A program made the position numbers and the translations under genes. This document shows, piece after piece, positions 16,634-25,464 of a stretch of DNA of 64,000 nt. Source of the stretch: Paraburkholderia largidicola. Its GTDB lineage: Bacteria; Pseudomonadota; Gammaproteobacteria; Burkholderiales; Burkholderiaceae. How positions within the stretch are numbered: position 1 is the first letter of the stretch; every line of letters starts with the position of its first letter. Location of the stretch: positions 2,232,001 to 2,296,000 of the forward strand of contig NZ_AP023176.1 in the NCBI RefSeq assembly GCF_013426895.1, in the 5' to 3' direction. Under the pieces are notes generated by a model. That model did no database searches. It was not told the origin of the DNA and saw nothing but the letters and a program-made list of their open reading frames with translations.

Positions 16634-18169
16634 ATGAGAATTTCTACCCGACTGATCGTGCTGGTCACCGCGGCACTATTGGGCATCGCCTGTGTCGTCG
16701 CCGTGTCGCTGCATGCGTTGAACAATGCGCTGATTGCCAACCGCCAGGCCGAAGCGATCAATCTTCTGACGAAAGCAGAACACATGATCCAGTCATACCG
16801 CGCGCTCGAAGCGAACGGCAAAATGACGCACGACGAAGCGCAAGCGGCTGCGAAACGCACCTTGAATGCGCTCAACGCCGACAAAAAGAGCTACTACTGG
16901 GTGATGAACCCAAACGGCCTGATGCTCGTGCATCCCGTCGACGAGTTGATCGGCAGGCGCATGGTCGGTAAAGGCGCGTTGCCGGGCGAAACGGATCTGG
17001 ACGCTTACCGGCGGGGTTTATCGAACAGTCACTACGCACTCGTCGACGTGCTGATCCAGCGCTCGCAGAACGGCAAGTACGAAGCGAAGCTGCAAGGCGT
17101 CGTCGCGGTTCCCGAATGGGATTGGTGGATCGGCACGGGCTTCTTCTACGACGACATCGACGCTGCCTTCTGGCGCACCGCCACCCGCCTGCTCGCGATT
17201 TCGGCGGCGATTCTCGCAGTGGTGTGCCTGATGGCGTGGTACATGACCAGGAGCATTCGCAGGACGCTCGGCGGCGAGCCCTCGGACGCTGCCGCGTTCG
17301 CCGCGCAGATCGCGGCAGGCAACCTGGCCGCGGAGATCGATCTCGCATCGGCGGATCGCGGCAGCCTGATGTTCGCGCTGCACGAGATGAAGCTCAAGTT
17401 GCGCGAACTCGTGCGCGACATCCAGCTCACGAGCGAATCCATCGCCACGGGGTCGAGCGAAATCTCGCAAGGCAACACCGACCTCTCTCAACGGACCGAG
17501 GAGCAGGCGGCATCGCTGCAGGAAACGGCCGCGAGCATGGAGCAACTGACGACGACCGTGCAGCACAACGCCGATAACGCGCGCCAGGCCAGCCAGCTCG
17601 CCGTGCAGGCGTCGGCGGCAAGCAAGAGCGGCGGCGAAGCGGTCGATCAGGTGGTCGGCACGATGCAGGGCATCGTCGAACAGTCGCGCAAGATTGGCGA
17701 CATCATCGGCGTCATCGAAGGGATCGCGTTTCAGACCAACATTCTCGCCTTGAACGCGGCCGTCGAAGCCGCACGCGCCGGCGAGGAAGGCCGCGGCTTC
17801 GCGGTAGTCGCGGGCGAAGTGCGCTCGCTTGCGCAACGCAGCGCGTCGGCTGCGAAGGACATCAAGGCGCTGATCCAGGCATCGCTCGTCCGTGTCGACG
17901 AAGGCACCGGCCAGGTTGCCGACGCGGGCGAACGGATGCGCGAAATCCTTCAATCGATTGCGCGTGTGAGCGACATCATGGGCGAGATTGCGGCGGCATC
18001 GACCGAACAGAGCACGGGCATCGAGCAGGTCAACCGTGCCGTCTCGCAGATGGATGAAGTCACGCAACAGAATGCCGCGCTGGTCGAACAGGCTGCTGCT
18101 GCGGCCGCATCGCTCGACGATCAGGCCGCACGCCTGCGTGCTTCCGTTACGCAGTTCCGGCTTGCTTGA
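16634..18169 (+). CDS. Methyl-accepting chemotaxis protein with periplasmic Cache domain
   Basis: The 511-residue receptor has one N-terminal membrane helix (about 5-30), a single-Cache periplasmic sensor (about 35-185, including [18 protein letters not shown] and [15 protein letters not shown]), a second membrane helix (about 190-212), a HAMP linker, and a cytoplasmic signalling domain with the hairpin-tip motif [20 protein letters not shown]. It senses small molecules outside the cell and controls CheA. Cache receptors of this type often bind carboxylates. The ATG at 16634 lies just after the FliA promoter; a TTG at 16601 falls before the expected transcription start. Location next to the Tsx-like and porin genes suggests chemotaxis to the same substrate. 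Confidence 0.93.
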   Translation: MRISTRLIVLVTAALLGIACVVAVSLHALNNALIANRQAEAINLLTKAEHMIQSYRALEANGKMTHDEAQAAAKRTLNALNADKKSYYWVMNPNGLMLVHPVDELIGRRMVGKGALPGETDLDAYRRGLSNSHYALVDVLIQRSQNGKYEAKLQGVVAVPEWDWWIGTGFFYDDIDAAFWRTATRLLAISAAILAVVCLMAWYMTRSIRRTLGGEPSDAAAFAAQIAAGNLAAEIDLASADRGSLMFALHEMKLKLRELVRDIQLTSESIATGSSEISQGNTDLSQRTEEQAASLQETAASMEQLTTTVQHNADNARQASQLAVQASAASKSGGEAVDQVVGTMQGIVEQSRKIGDIIGVIEGIAFQTNILALNAAVEAARAGEEGRGFAVVAGEVRSLAQRSASAAKDIKALIQASLVRVDEGTGQVADAGERMREILQSIARVSDIMGEIAAASTEQSTGIEQVNRAVSQMDEVTQQNAALVEQAAAAAASLDDQAARLRASVTQFRLA

Positions 18170-18200
18170 GTCGAGCGCAAGCACGTCAGTCAGGAAATGC

Positions 18201-18236
18201 AAAAAGGGCGCTGTGCAACAACACAGCGCCCTTTTT
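18201..18236. terminator. Bidirectional Rho-independent terminator
   Basis: AAAAAGGGCGCTGTG (18201-18215) and CACAGCGCCCTTTTT (18222-18236) form a perfect 10-bp GC stem flanked by A5 and T5 with a 6-nt loop. It lies between the convergent chemoreceptor and TolB-like genes and would terminate both. Confidence 0.93.
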
Positions 18237-18257
18237 CATATCGATGGAATCAACCGG

Positions 18258-20168
18258 TCAAGGGTTCGGAATGTACATCGGCATCGCTTCTTCCCACAGC
18301 GTGTCGGTGATGGCGTGCTGATCGCTGCCGTCGGCGTTCATCACCCAGTTCTGTCCGTCGGGCTGGAAGCTGTTGTCGTATAGCGCGAGTTCGTCCCTGA
18401 AACCATAGGTGCCGGAGCTGTACGCGATACGCCCGTCCCACGTCCACACGGCGTGCCCCTGGTTCGAGCCGTCGTCCGTCAGGCGGCTGAGGCCCGTACC
18501 ATCCGGCTTGATGGTGAACACGTCGTAGTTGAATCTGTTCGGATCGGCCGGGTTGATCTGCTTGCGCGTGAACACGATCTTCGTGCCGTCCGGCGACCAG
18601 CCTGGCAGGTTGTCCGCTTCCGTGGTCAGGACCGTCGTGGTGCGCGTATCCAGATCGAGAATGCGCAGGCCCTGCACCTTCTGGCTCCACACGCGATAGA
18701 CGATCTTCTTGCCGTCCGGCGAGTAGCTCGGAAAGCCTGCGTTGATCGAACCGTCCGTGAGGATTTCCGGATGTCCGCTCATGCTGCCGTCCGCCTTGAT
18801 CCGCGCGATACGGCCCGGCCCCGCGCCACGCGTGAAGAACCAGTCACCCACGCCGAATGCGACCCATTGACGGTCCGGCGACCACGTCGGCTGGAATGCG
18901 CCTGCGAGTCCTTTCTTCACCATGTCCGGATCGAGGCCGCTCGTCGACGGATCGTAGATGCGCGTGTAGCCGGAGAAATCGGGGTTGATGATGGCAATCG
19001 ACGAGTTGATCGCCTTTTCCGTGTACACCAGCTTCTTGCGATCCGCCGACAGCTGCGGAAACACGTCGATGTACCTGTAATTCCACGCACGGTCGAAACT
19101 GAAGAGCGGCGTCCCATTCGCGTGCGCCGGCCGGAACGTCACTTTCTCGTAGACCATCTTGCTGCCGTCCGCCGAATAGCGCGGCGAGCGGATACCGGTA
19201 CCCGCTGTCGAGCGGAACGTGCCCGCCGTCGTGTAGATGCCTTCCGTGTCGCCGCCCTTGACGTGATAGGCAACGTTCGTCGCGCTCACGTACTGCGGAA
19301 ACACCTTCAGGCCCGGCGTCGACGTCAACGTCGTTCGGCCAAGGCCCGATACATCCACCGACACCAGTTGCGAACTGACCGAGTTGATCCCCTCGGGACG
19401 ATGCGCGCCCCACGTCGACTCGACGGGCGTCTCATAGAACACGACCTGCTTGCCATCCTGCGACCACGACGGCGAGCCTTCATCGAAGCCCGGATTCCCC
19501 GCAATCTTCTTCCATCCGGCACCATCGGGCCGGATCAGATAGATGCTGCTTTCCTGCGTGCGTTCCCAGCCGACGGGCAGGTTATGACCGCGCCAGTCGG
19601 AACCGATATCCGACGACAGCGCCAGCCACTTGCCGTCCGGCGACCACGAAGGCCGGAAGTAGCTATGCGGCTTGCCGGGATCGAACGCGATCGACCCCGT
19701 GACGTTCTTCAGCGCGCCCGTCGCGATGTTCAGCGTCCACACGTTGGTCGTGCCGAAACCGGCCTCGCCCCTGCGCGACGAAACGAATGCAATGAGGTTC
19801 GGATCGGCTGGCGAGACGACGGCGGCATCGTCGACGGCGAGGTGGTCGGTGAGCCGTTGCAAGCCCGAGCCGTCGATCTTCACGCGATACAGATTCGACT
19901 CGCCGAGTCCATCGCGCTCCGACGTGAAGACGACCCACTGCCCATCCTTCGAAAAGGAAGCGTGATAGTCGAAGCCGTCGGTTGCAATCAGGCGGTGCTC
20001 GCCTGAACCGTCCGCATTCGACACATACAGCTCGGACGTCACCGGTCCGATACGGTTGAGCAGCAGGTCCCCGTTCTGCGCCGCACCGGCCACCGCCGGT
20101 ATCATGATGCAAACGCCCCCTGCCGCAACGCATGCCAGCAGTTTTTTGAGTGACGAAGTCAAATACAC
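18258..20168 (-). CDS. Exported TolB-like PD40/WD40 beta-propeller protein
   Basis: The 636-residue protein starts with a signal peptide (hydrophobic run to about residue 29, AGAA cleavage region) and contains many PD40 repeats such as FSKDGQWVVFTSERDG, WSPDGKWLALSSD, WSQDGKQVVFYET, YSADGSKMVYEK, YSPDGKKIVYRV and WSPDGTKIVFTRK, i.e. two stacked TolB-type propellers. It is probably periplasmic; its enzymatic or binding role is unknown. The start is a GTG at 20168, supported by GGAGG 9 nt upstream. It follows the ring-cleavage operon by 140 nt on the same strand and may be its distal gene or an independent unit. Confidence 0.83.
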   Translation of the reverse strand: MYLTSSLKKLLACVAAGGVCIMIPAVAGAAQNGDLLLNRIGPVTSELYVSNADGSGEHRLIATDGFDYHASFSKDGQWVVFTSERDGLGESNLYRVKIDGSGLQRLTDHLAVDDAAVVSPADPNLIAFVSSRRGEAGFGTTNVWTLNIATGALKNVTGSIAFDPGKPHSYFRPSWSPDGKWLALSSDIGSDWRGHNLPVGWERTQESSIYLIRPDGAGWKKIAGNPGFDEGSPSWSQDGKQVVFYETPVESTWGAHRPEGINSVSSQLVSVDVSGLGRTTLTSTPGLKVFPQYVSATNVAYHVKGGDTEGIYTTAGTFRSTAGTGIRSPRYSADGSKMVYEKVTFRPAHANGTPLFSFDRAWNYRYIDVFPQLSADRKKLVYTEKAINSSIAIINPDFSGYTRIYDPSTSGLDPDMVKKGLAGAFQPTWSPDRQWVAFGVGDWFFTRGAGPGRIARIKADGSMSGHPEILTDGSINAGFPSYSPDGKKIVYRVWSQKVQGLRILDLDTRTTTVLTTEADNLPGWSPDGTKIVFTRKQINPADPNRFNYDVFTIKPDGTGLSRLTDDGSNQGHAVWTWDGRIAYSSGTYGFRDELALYDNSFQPDGQNWVMNADGSDQHAITDTLWEEAMPMYIPNP

Positions 20169-20308
20169 AGCGAAATGCCTCCAGTTGTTTATGCGTCAGT
20201 AAGCGGGCCGAGTTGTCCGGCCGCTCCTGCGTCTCCATGTCGGTGAGCGCTTTGTGTTGTCTGTCTCTTACTGCTTCTTCCGGATCTCGCCAGCGCGAAG
20301 CGTCGCTA

Positions 20309-21205
20309 TCAGCCCAGACTGCCCGTGACGTCATCGAACAGCTCGTCCACCGTCAGCCGATGCGGAATGATCTTCTGATCGAGCGCCCAATCGATCGCCA
20401 GCTGGATGCCCTTGCGGTTCGCTTCCCGGCCGACAGGCGGAAACACGGCTGGCACGCCGCCTTCCGTCAGCGCACGGCTTTCGACGATCATCCGGTACAG
20501 GTCGCGAACCACGTCGGGGTGCTTCTTCGAAAGATCTTCGTGCACGACGAACACGTGATTGATGGGGACCACGCCTTCACGCGCGAACCAGTCTTTCGCG
20601 GCAGCCTGCGCATCGGGAACGAGCGTGCGCACACGCGGGTCTTTCGGCATGTCTTCGCCGAGCAGCGCGGCGCTCAGTTCGCCATCGAGCATCATCTGCG
20701 GAATCGACGAGCCCGCCGGCAAGCGCTCGCAATTGCTCGGGTCGCGATACTCGGCAAGATGGCCGTCGCCGAGTGTCATCCACGTCACCTTGTCGAGATC
20801 GACACCGTATTCGTGGCGCAGAATGCCGCGAATCCACAGCGCTGTCGTCTGCGTGTAAGTGCGCACGCCGACTTTCTTGCCTTCGATATCCTTCGGCTCC
20901 AGATGCCCGAAGTCGATATTGAAGCCCGCGCAATGATGCTGGAACCGGCCCGAGATCGGCGTCGGCAGCAGCACATAGGGCTTGCCATATGCCTTGGCCT
21001 GCAGGAACGTGACGATCGCCAGTTCGCCCGCATCGAACCTGTTCTCGCGCACCATCGCCTTGAAACCGTTGTGCGCGGGCGTCGGTCCGCAGAAGTCGAG
21101 GTTGACGAGGTCCGATGCAACCCGTCCGTCCTTCATCGCCTTCGTCACGGGATAAGTGGCCAGGTTGGTGCGTAGCGTCGGCACCTCAGTGAGAGTGGTA
21201 GTCAT
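20309..21205 (-). CDS. 4,5-dihydroxyphthalate decarboxylase-like protein (second copy)
   Basis: The 298-residue protein belongs to the decarboxylase family typified by phthalate-pathway 4,5-dihydroxyphthalate decarboxylase, which has a periplasmic-binding-protein fold. It shares with the gene at 26512 the block DLEGKKVGVRxY plus W (here EPKDIEGKKVGVRTYTQTTALWIRGIL), the FDAGELAIVTFLQAKAYGKPY segment and the C-terminal RLTVDELFDD. No signal peptide is visible, so it should be cytoplasmic. It is the last of seven same-strand genes in the ring-cleavage operon. Whether both copies are decarboxylases for different substrates, or one has drifted, cannot be told from sequence alone. Confidence 0.8.
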   Translation of the reverse strand: MTTTLTEVPTLRTNLATYPVTKAMKDGRVASDLVNLDFCGPTPAHNGFKAMVRENRFDAGELAIVTFLQAKAYGKPYVLLPTPISGRFQHHCAGFNIDFGHLEPKDIEGKKVGVRTYTQTTALWIRGILRHEYGVDLDKVTWMTLGDGHLAEYRDPSNCERLPAGSSIPQMMLDGELSAALLGEDMPKDPRVRTLVPDAQAAAKDWFAREGVVPINHVFVVHEDLSKKHPDVVRDLYRMIVESRALTEGGVPAVFPPVGREANRKGIQLAIDWALDQKIIPHRLTVDELFDDVTGSLG

Positions 21206-21271
21206 GGATCTTCGTCCTTATATTCGAATGAATTGCAGTCTGTCCTCGACCGGGCTTTCGACTCCGTGCAT

Positions 21272-22129
21272 TCAATAGCCGGCCATCTCGCGCGCCATAC
21301 CGACGACGCCGTAGCTTTTCAGCGGCGCGGACATCAGGAAGCGATAGCCTTCTTCGAGCAGCCGCTTGTGATTCTTCGCGTTCACATGCGGATTGCCGAC
21401 GACGACATTGTGCTTATGGCAAATTGAAACGATTTGCCGCATCGCATCGGCCACGACGGGGTGTTCGTAGTCGCGCGGATAGCCGAGTTGCTGACTCAGA
21501 TCGCCTTCGCCGATCAGGATGAAGCCGATGCCGGGCACATTCGACAGAATGTCGTCGAGGTTCTCGATTGCCTCGGTGCTCTCGCACATCAGGCCGACGA
21601 GGATTTCGCCATGCGGCGCCAGCGGCCACACATCAGCCTTCCTGTAGTAGTCGGCCAGGCTCAAGCCCCAGTAGCGCGCGGCCGTTGCCGGGCCGTCGCC
21701 GCGTATGCCTTTCGGCTCGTACAGCGGCGCATTGTTGGGTCGCGCATAACGGCACGACGCGACGGCGTTATAGGCCTGCTCGACCGTCGACACATGCGGC
21801 CACACCACGCCATACGCGCCGCGATCGAGCACCTGCTTCGCAAACGCCTGATTCATTTCGGCGCCATTGGCGGGAATACGGGCAATCGGCGTGACGCGCG
21901 GCGCAACCGAGCCGGATTCGACGATCTGCTTGCGGCTGAGCATGTACTGCAACGCATCGCCGAGCGCCGACACGTCGTACGGGTTGTGCTCCATCTCGAA
22001 GACGATGCCGTCATACGGCGCGTCGCTCATCTCGATGGCCGACTGTTTGTCCAGCTTGGAAAACGCGGCAAACGCGGGCTTGCCGGATTCGAAAGCGCGA
22101 ATGATGCTGTTCAGGCGCGTATCGCTCAT
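21272..22129 (-). CDS. HpcH/HpaI-family aldolase
   Basis: The 285-residue class II pyruvate aldolase-type TIM barrel has the FEMEHNPYD region (His48 likely equivalent of the catalytic His), VTPIARIPANG with a substrate-binding Arg near 84, VGLMCES with a metal-binding Glu, and GEGDLSQQLG in place of the usual GPxDLSxSLG. Such enzymes release pyruvate from 4-hydroxy-2-oxoacids. In this operon it could perform the terminal step normally done by the unrelated LigK-type 4-carboxy-4-hydroxy-2-oxoadipate aldolase. It lies 40 nt downstream of the dioxygenase gene. The first Glu-x-His is shifted from the usual His, so specificity is open. Confidence 0.85.
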   Translation of the reverse strand: MSDTRLNSIIRAFESGKPAFAAFSKLDKQSAIEMSDAPYDGIVFEMEHNPYDVSALGDALQYMLSRKQIVESGSVAPRVTPIARIPANGAEMNQAFAKQVLDRGAYGVVWPHVSTVEQAYNAVASCRYARPNNAPLYEPKGIRGDGPATAARYWGLSLADYYRKADVWPLAPHGEILVGLMCESTEAIENLDDILSNVPGIGFILIGEGDLSQQLGYPRDYEHPVVADAMRQIVSICHKHNVVVGNPHVNAKNHKRLLEEGYRFLMSAPLKSYGVVGMAREMAGY

Positions 22130-22169
22130 GGTCTTGACTCTCGGTTGAATGGGGTCGATGCGGTAACGA

Positions 22170-23156
22170 TCAATCGGCGGCTTTCCAGTACATGAAGCCC
22201 ATGCCTTCGCCGGTTCCGGCTGGCGTGCGCCAGCACGGCACGTAGTCCACCAGCGTCATTTCAGCGCCCGTTTCCTGCACGGCCTTCATCACGCTCACGT
22301 AGAGCTTGATTTCCGACGTACCCGACTGATACGAGCGGTCATCCACGGCGGCGAGACCGTCGTAGTCGTACTCGGCCAGCATCTTCATGATGCGGTGATC
22401 GAACTCTTCGTCGTTGACGAAATGCGACAGGCCGCCCGACGCGAAAATGCCGACGCGCACGTCCTCGGGCCATGCGTTGATGGCATCCCGCAACACGCGC
22501 CCGAACTCGATGCAGCGCGACATCGACGGCTGGGTAGGCGGGTAGAAGCAGTTCATGATGATGGGCACGTGCGGCGGCGGGTCGTCGCTCATGATCTGGT
22601 GATACACGAAGCTGTACGCATGCGGCACCACGGGATACTCGGGCAGCGGCTTCATCCACACGTTGTCGGGCCATGCAAACAGATCGGTCAGATCGAAGCC
22701 TTCTTTCTGGAAATGGTCGATCAGATACGTGGCGAGCTGCGGATGACACGGATGCGTGACGTGATGGTCCGGTGCGTAGACCGAACGTTGCGGCGGACCG
22801 TTGTGCACTTCCTCGCCGCTATAGATCGCGATCGACGGCGAGAAGTCAGTGAAGATCTCCTTCTGGTCCTTGCCCAGAATAATCGCGATATCGATCTTCG
22901 CGTCGCGGTATGCCGCCGCCATGCCGTCGAGCGCAGCGCGGCAGCGCGCGGCGCGCGCGGTGCGTTCTTCCAGCGTCAGGTATTTCTCGAACGCAGCTTC
23001 GCGGTGCGCTTCCAGTTCAGGATATGTCCACGTCCGGTTGCGATACCACAGCTGCGGATTGTTACGGTCGCGCTCGCCGTTCTTGAGCCAGTCTTCCGGT
23101 GCCTGGCCCAGCATGCCGCTGTGCGGCACTGCCATCCCGAATACGATCTTCGCCAT
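22170..23156 (-). CDS. LigB-like class III extradiol ring-cleavage dioxygenase
   Basis: The 328-residue protein resembles the catalytic (beta) subunit of protocatechuate 4,5-dioxygenase. His12 (VPHSGML), His179 (VPHAYSF), the catalytic-base-like His245 (ASGGLSHF) and Glu282 (SGTSEIKLY) align by eye with LigB His12, His127, His195 and Glu242. The position of the second metal-ligand His (NDH in LigB) reads GKDQKE here, with Gln98. No LigA-type small subunit gene is adjacent, so it may act alone. The operon context predicts opening of a dihydroxy- or trihydroxy-benzoate-type ring, giving a product for the LigI-like and LigJ-type enzymes. The substrate is unproven. Confidence 0.82.
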   Translation of the reverse strand: MAKIVFGMAVPHSGMLGQAPEDWLKNGERDRNNPQLWYRNRTWTYPELEAHREAAFEKYLTLEERTARAARCRAALDGMAAAYRDAKIDIAIILGKDQKEIFTDFSPSIAIYSGEEVHNGPPQRSVYAPDHHVTHPCHPQLATYLIDHFQKEGFDLTDLFAWPDNVWMKPLPEYPVVPHAYSFVYHQIMSDDPPPHVPIIMNCFYPPTQPSMSRCIEFGRVLRDAINAWPEDVRVGIFASGGLSHFVNDEEFDHRIMKMLAEYDYDGLAAVDDRSYQSGTSEIKLYVSVMKAVQETGAEMTLVDYVPCWRTPAGTGEGMGFMYWKAAD

Positions 23157-23240
23157 GTATGTTTCTCAATGATTGAACAGGTTCTTTAGGGCCGAAGGTC
23201 CCGGCCGTGCTGTGTTTTTTTGCGCGGCGAACGACGCGCG

Positions 23241-24521
23241 TCAGGCTCGCCGCAGCGAACCCTGCGCTTCGGTTACCCTCGGCGCCCATTCGGGGCGATA
23301 CAGAATCAGCGTGGCCGTCGCGCCGACCAGCAGGAAGCCGAGAATCACCATCATCGGCACGTCATAACTTCCGCTGACATGCAGCAACCACCCCGACAGG
23401 CTCGCCGCCACGCCGCCTGCGAGACTGGTGGCAACCTGCTGCACGCCCGTGACGAGGCCGATGGCCTGCTTCGGGATCAGCGTCAGGCGCGACAGCACGA
23501 GGTTGTTCGCGGTGACGAAGCCGAGCAGCGACAGCGACAGCACGTTCCAGAACAGCGCCATTTCGACGGTATGCGCGTACGCGCCGAGCAGCACCGTGCA
23601 TCCGCCGATAAAGCCCGCCACCGTGAATGCCTTGCGCACACGAATCGGATTGCGTCCTCGTGCGATGACGCGGTCCGCAGCCCATCCGGCGAGCGCCGCA
23701 ACAATCGCGATGCCCGCGAAGCTGAAGAATGTGAACAGCCCGGAGCGCGAGATCGACAGGTTGCGCTGCTCGACCAGATAGGCGGGCATCCACGTCATGC
23801 AGTAGAACGTGAAGTAGCCGTAGCAGAAGTTGGTGATCATGCCGCCCCACACGACAGGGCTCGCCAGGATGCTCGCGAGGCTCACCGAGCGGGCACTGCG
23901 ACTGTTCGCCGTAAGTTCGTCCTTCGACGGCAGATCGTTGCGCACCAGCAGCAGCCACGGCGCGAGCCAGATCAGTCCGACGAGGCCCGTCGCGATGAAC
24001 ATCACTTGCCACGAATAGTTGACGATGAACCAGGCGCCGACGGGCGCGCCGAGCGCCGGGCCGAACTTGTTGCCCATTGCGAGGATGCCGACCGCGAGGC
24101 CGTTCTGGCTTTCGTCGAAGTTGTTGCGAATCCAGCGGTAGCTCGCGGGAATCACGATCGCTTCCGCCATGCCGATGATCAGACGCATCACGACGAGACT
24201 CGCGAGTGCCGTCACTGCGCCCATCAGCGCCGTCGCGATGCACCACAACGCGAAGCTGATCGCGTACGGCCATTTCACGCCATAGCGGTCGGCGACCCAG
24301 CCCATCGGCACCTGGAAGAGGCCATACGACCAGAAGAAGGCCGAGTTGATCCAGCCGCGATCAAGGTCCGTCAGCGCGAAATGCCGGATAAAGCCCGCGT
24401 CGGCCAGCGTCGAAGAAATGCTGGTGCGATCGATAAAGGAAACCAACACGCCGATCGCAAGGAGCGCGAGTGTCGCCCAGCGGCTCGCGATGCCTGGTCG
24501 CCCAGATTTGTTTGTCTCCAT
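23241..24521 (-). CDS. MFS transporter, anion:cation symporter family
   Basis: The 426-residue, 12-helix carrier contains GVLVSFIDRTSISSTLADAGF near the N-terminus and GLFQVPMGWVADRYGVKWPYA after helix 2, as in the ACS branch (phthalate, 4-hydroxyphenylacetate, glucarate carriers). Located between the amidohydrolase and the ring-cleavage gene in the same operon, it is very likely the inner-membrane importer of the aromatic acid or phthalate-like substrate that enters through the co-regulated porins. It starts with ATG after a GAAGAGAAG stretch. Confidence 0.88.
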   Translation of the reverse strand: METNKSGRPGIASRWATLALLAIGVLVSFIDRTSISSTLADAGFIRHFALTDLDRGWINSAFFWSYGLFQVPMGWVADRYGVKWPYAISFALWCIATALMGAVTALASLVVMRLIIGMAEAIVIPASYRWIRNNFDESQNGLAVGILAMGNKFGPALGAPVGAWFIVNYSWQVMFIATGLVGLIWLAPWLLLVRNDLPSKDELTANSRSARSVSLASILASPVVWGGMITNFCYGYFTFYCMTWMPAYLVEQRNLSISRSGLFTFFSFAGIAIVAALAGWAADRVIARGRNPIRVRKAFTVAGFIGGCTVLLGAYAHTVEMALFWNVLSLSLLGFVTANNLVLSRLTLIPKQAIGLVTGVQQVATSLAGGVAASLSGWLLHVSGSYDVPMMVILGFLLVGATATLILYRPEWAPRVTEAQGSLRRA

Positions 24522-24581
24522 CTTTAGCTTCTCTTCAGTTTTGATTGGATGCTGCCGTGCAGCTCGAGTCGCGCTGTGTCG

Positions 24582-25430
24582 TCAGGCCAGCGCCGGATAC
24601 AGCTTTTGCGCGGTCTTGCCGAAGATCCATGCGCGATCTTCGTCGCTCAGGCTCGCGAGACCTGCCTGAGCGGTCGCGAGAATCCCGGCGAGCGTTCCCG
24701 GCGACGTGGGGAAGTTCGAGCCCCATGCCATCCGTTGTGCACCGAACGCCTCGACCACACGCGGAAAGAACGTCTCCGCGCTCGCCTTTTCCTTCTTCAC
24801 GTCGCCGAAAATGCGCGGCGTGAGCTTCAGGTAGATGTTGTCGAGTGGTGCGAGCTCGAACAGGCTTTGCGCGTTCGCGTAAGGCGCGCCATCGGCGACT
24901 TCGGGACGGCCCAGGTGATCGAGGATGATCGGCACCGTCGGAAAGCGCCGCGCGAGCGCGGTCACCTGCGGCAGTCCGATCGGGCCGGTCTGGATGCACA
25001 TCGGCAGGCCGAGTTCCGCGCACAGTTCCCACGCCGGGAACGAGCGCGGATCGTCGAGTTCGCTCGGGTCGAACTCCTTCGTGCTGCCGCCCGTGAAGAG
25101 ACGCAGGCCCGCCAGGCCGCGCCCGACCCATTCGCGGATACGTTTCGGCGCATCCTCTTGCAACACGTCCACCGATCCGACCGCCACGAGACGATCCGCA
25201 TACTGCGCGCAACCGTCCACCACGTAGCTGTTATCGAAGCCATACGTGGTCGACGAATGGACCACGGCGGCCTTTGCGACACCGGCGGCGTCCATTGCGG
25301 CGATCAGTGTCTCGACGGTCGTCGGACGTTCCTTCGACCACTCGGAGCGCTTGCCGAATAGCGGCGCGGGCGGATACGCGCTCTCGTCGTCGGAAATGAT
25401 GTGCGGGTGGATATCAACGATTGAAGTCAT
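24582..25430 (-). CDS. Amidohydrolase (LigI-like lactonase candidate)
   Basis: The 282-residue amidohydrolase_2 TIM-barrel protein starts with the metal-binding IVDIHPHI and contains TGPIGLPQV, ILDHLGRPEV and WGSNFPTS (catalytic Asp region), the pattern of the 2-pyrone-4,6-dicarboxylate lactonase (LigI) group. In the 4,5-cleavage pathway LigI hydrolyses the pyrone to 4-oxalomesaconate, the substrate of LigJ, whose probable homologue is encoded immediately before it in the operon. Start at 25430 is chosen because the frame upstream overlaps the preceding gene without family character. A related lactone or imidazolone substrate is possible. Confidence 0.8.
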   Translation of the reverse strand: MTSIVDIHPHIISDDESAYPPAPLFGKRSEWSKERPTTVETLIAAMDAAGVAKAAVVHSSTTYGFDNSYVVDGCAQYADRLVAVGSVDVLQEDAPKRIREWVGRGLAGLRLFTGGSTKEFDPSELDDPRSFPAWELCAELGLPMCIQTGPIGLPQVTALARRFPTVPIILDHLGRPEVADGAPYANAQSLFELAPLDNIYLKLTPRIFGDVKKEKASAETFFPRVVEAFGAQRMAWGSNFPTSPGTLAGILATAQAGLASLSDEDRAWIFGKTAQKLYPALA

Positions 25431-25464
25431 GAGTGTCTCTGTGTCTGTCGTCGTGCTTGCGTGC

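Noticed and set aside
17018..18202. 394-codon antisense frame over the chemoreceptor
   Set aside because: It is opposite a complete methyl-accepting protein with a known promoter and terminator, and has no recognisable domains.
18453..20006. 517-codon open frame on the plus strand opposite the TolB-like gene
   Set aside because: The translation is Arg-rich low-complexity sequence; the minus strand shows regular PD40 repeats and a ribosome-binding site.
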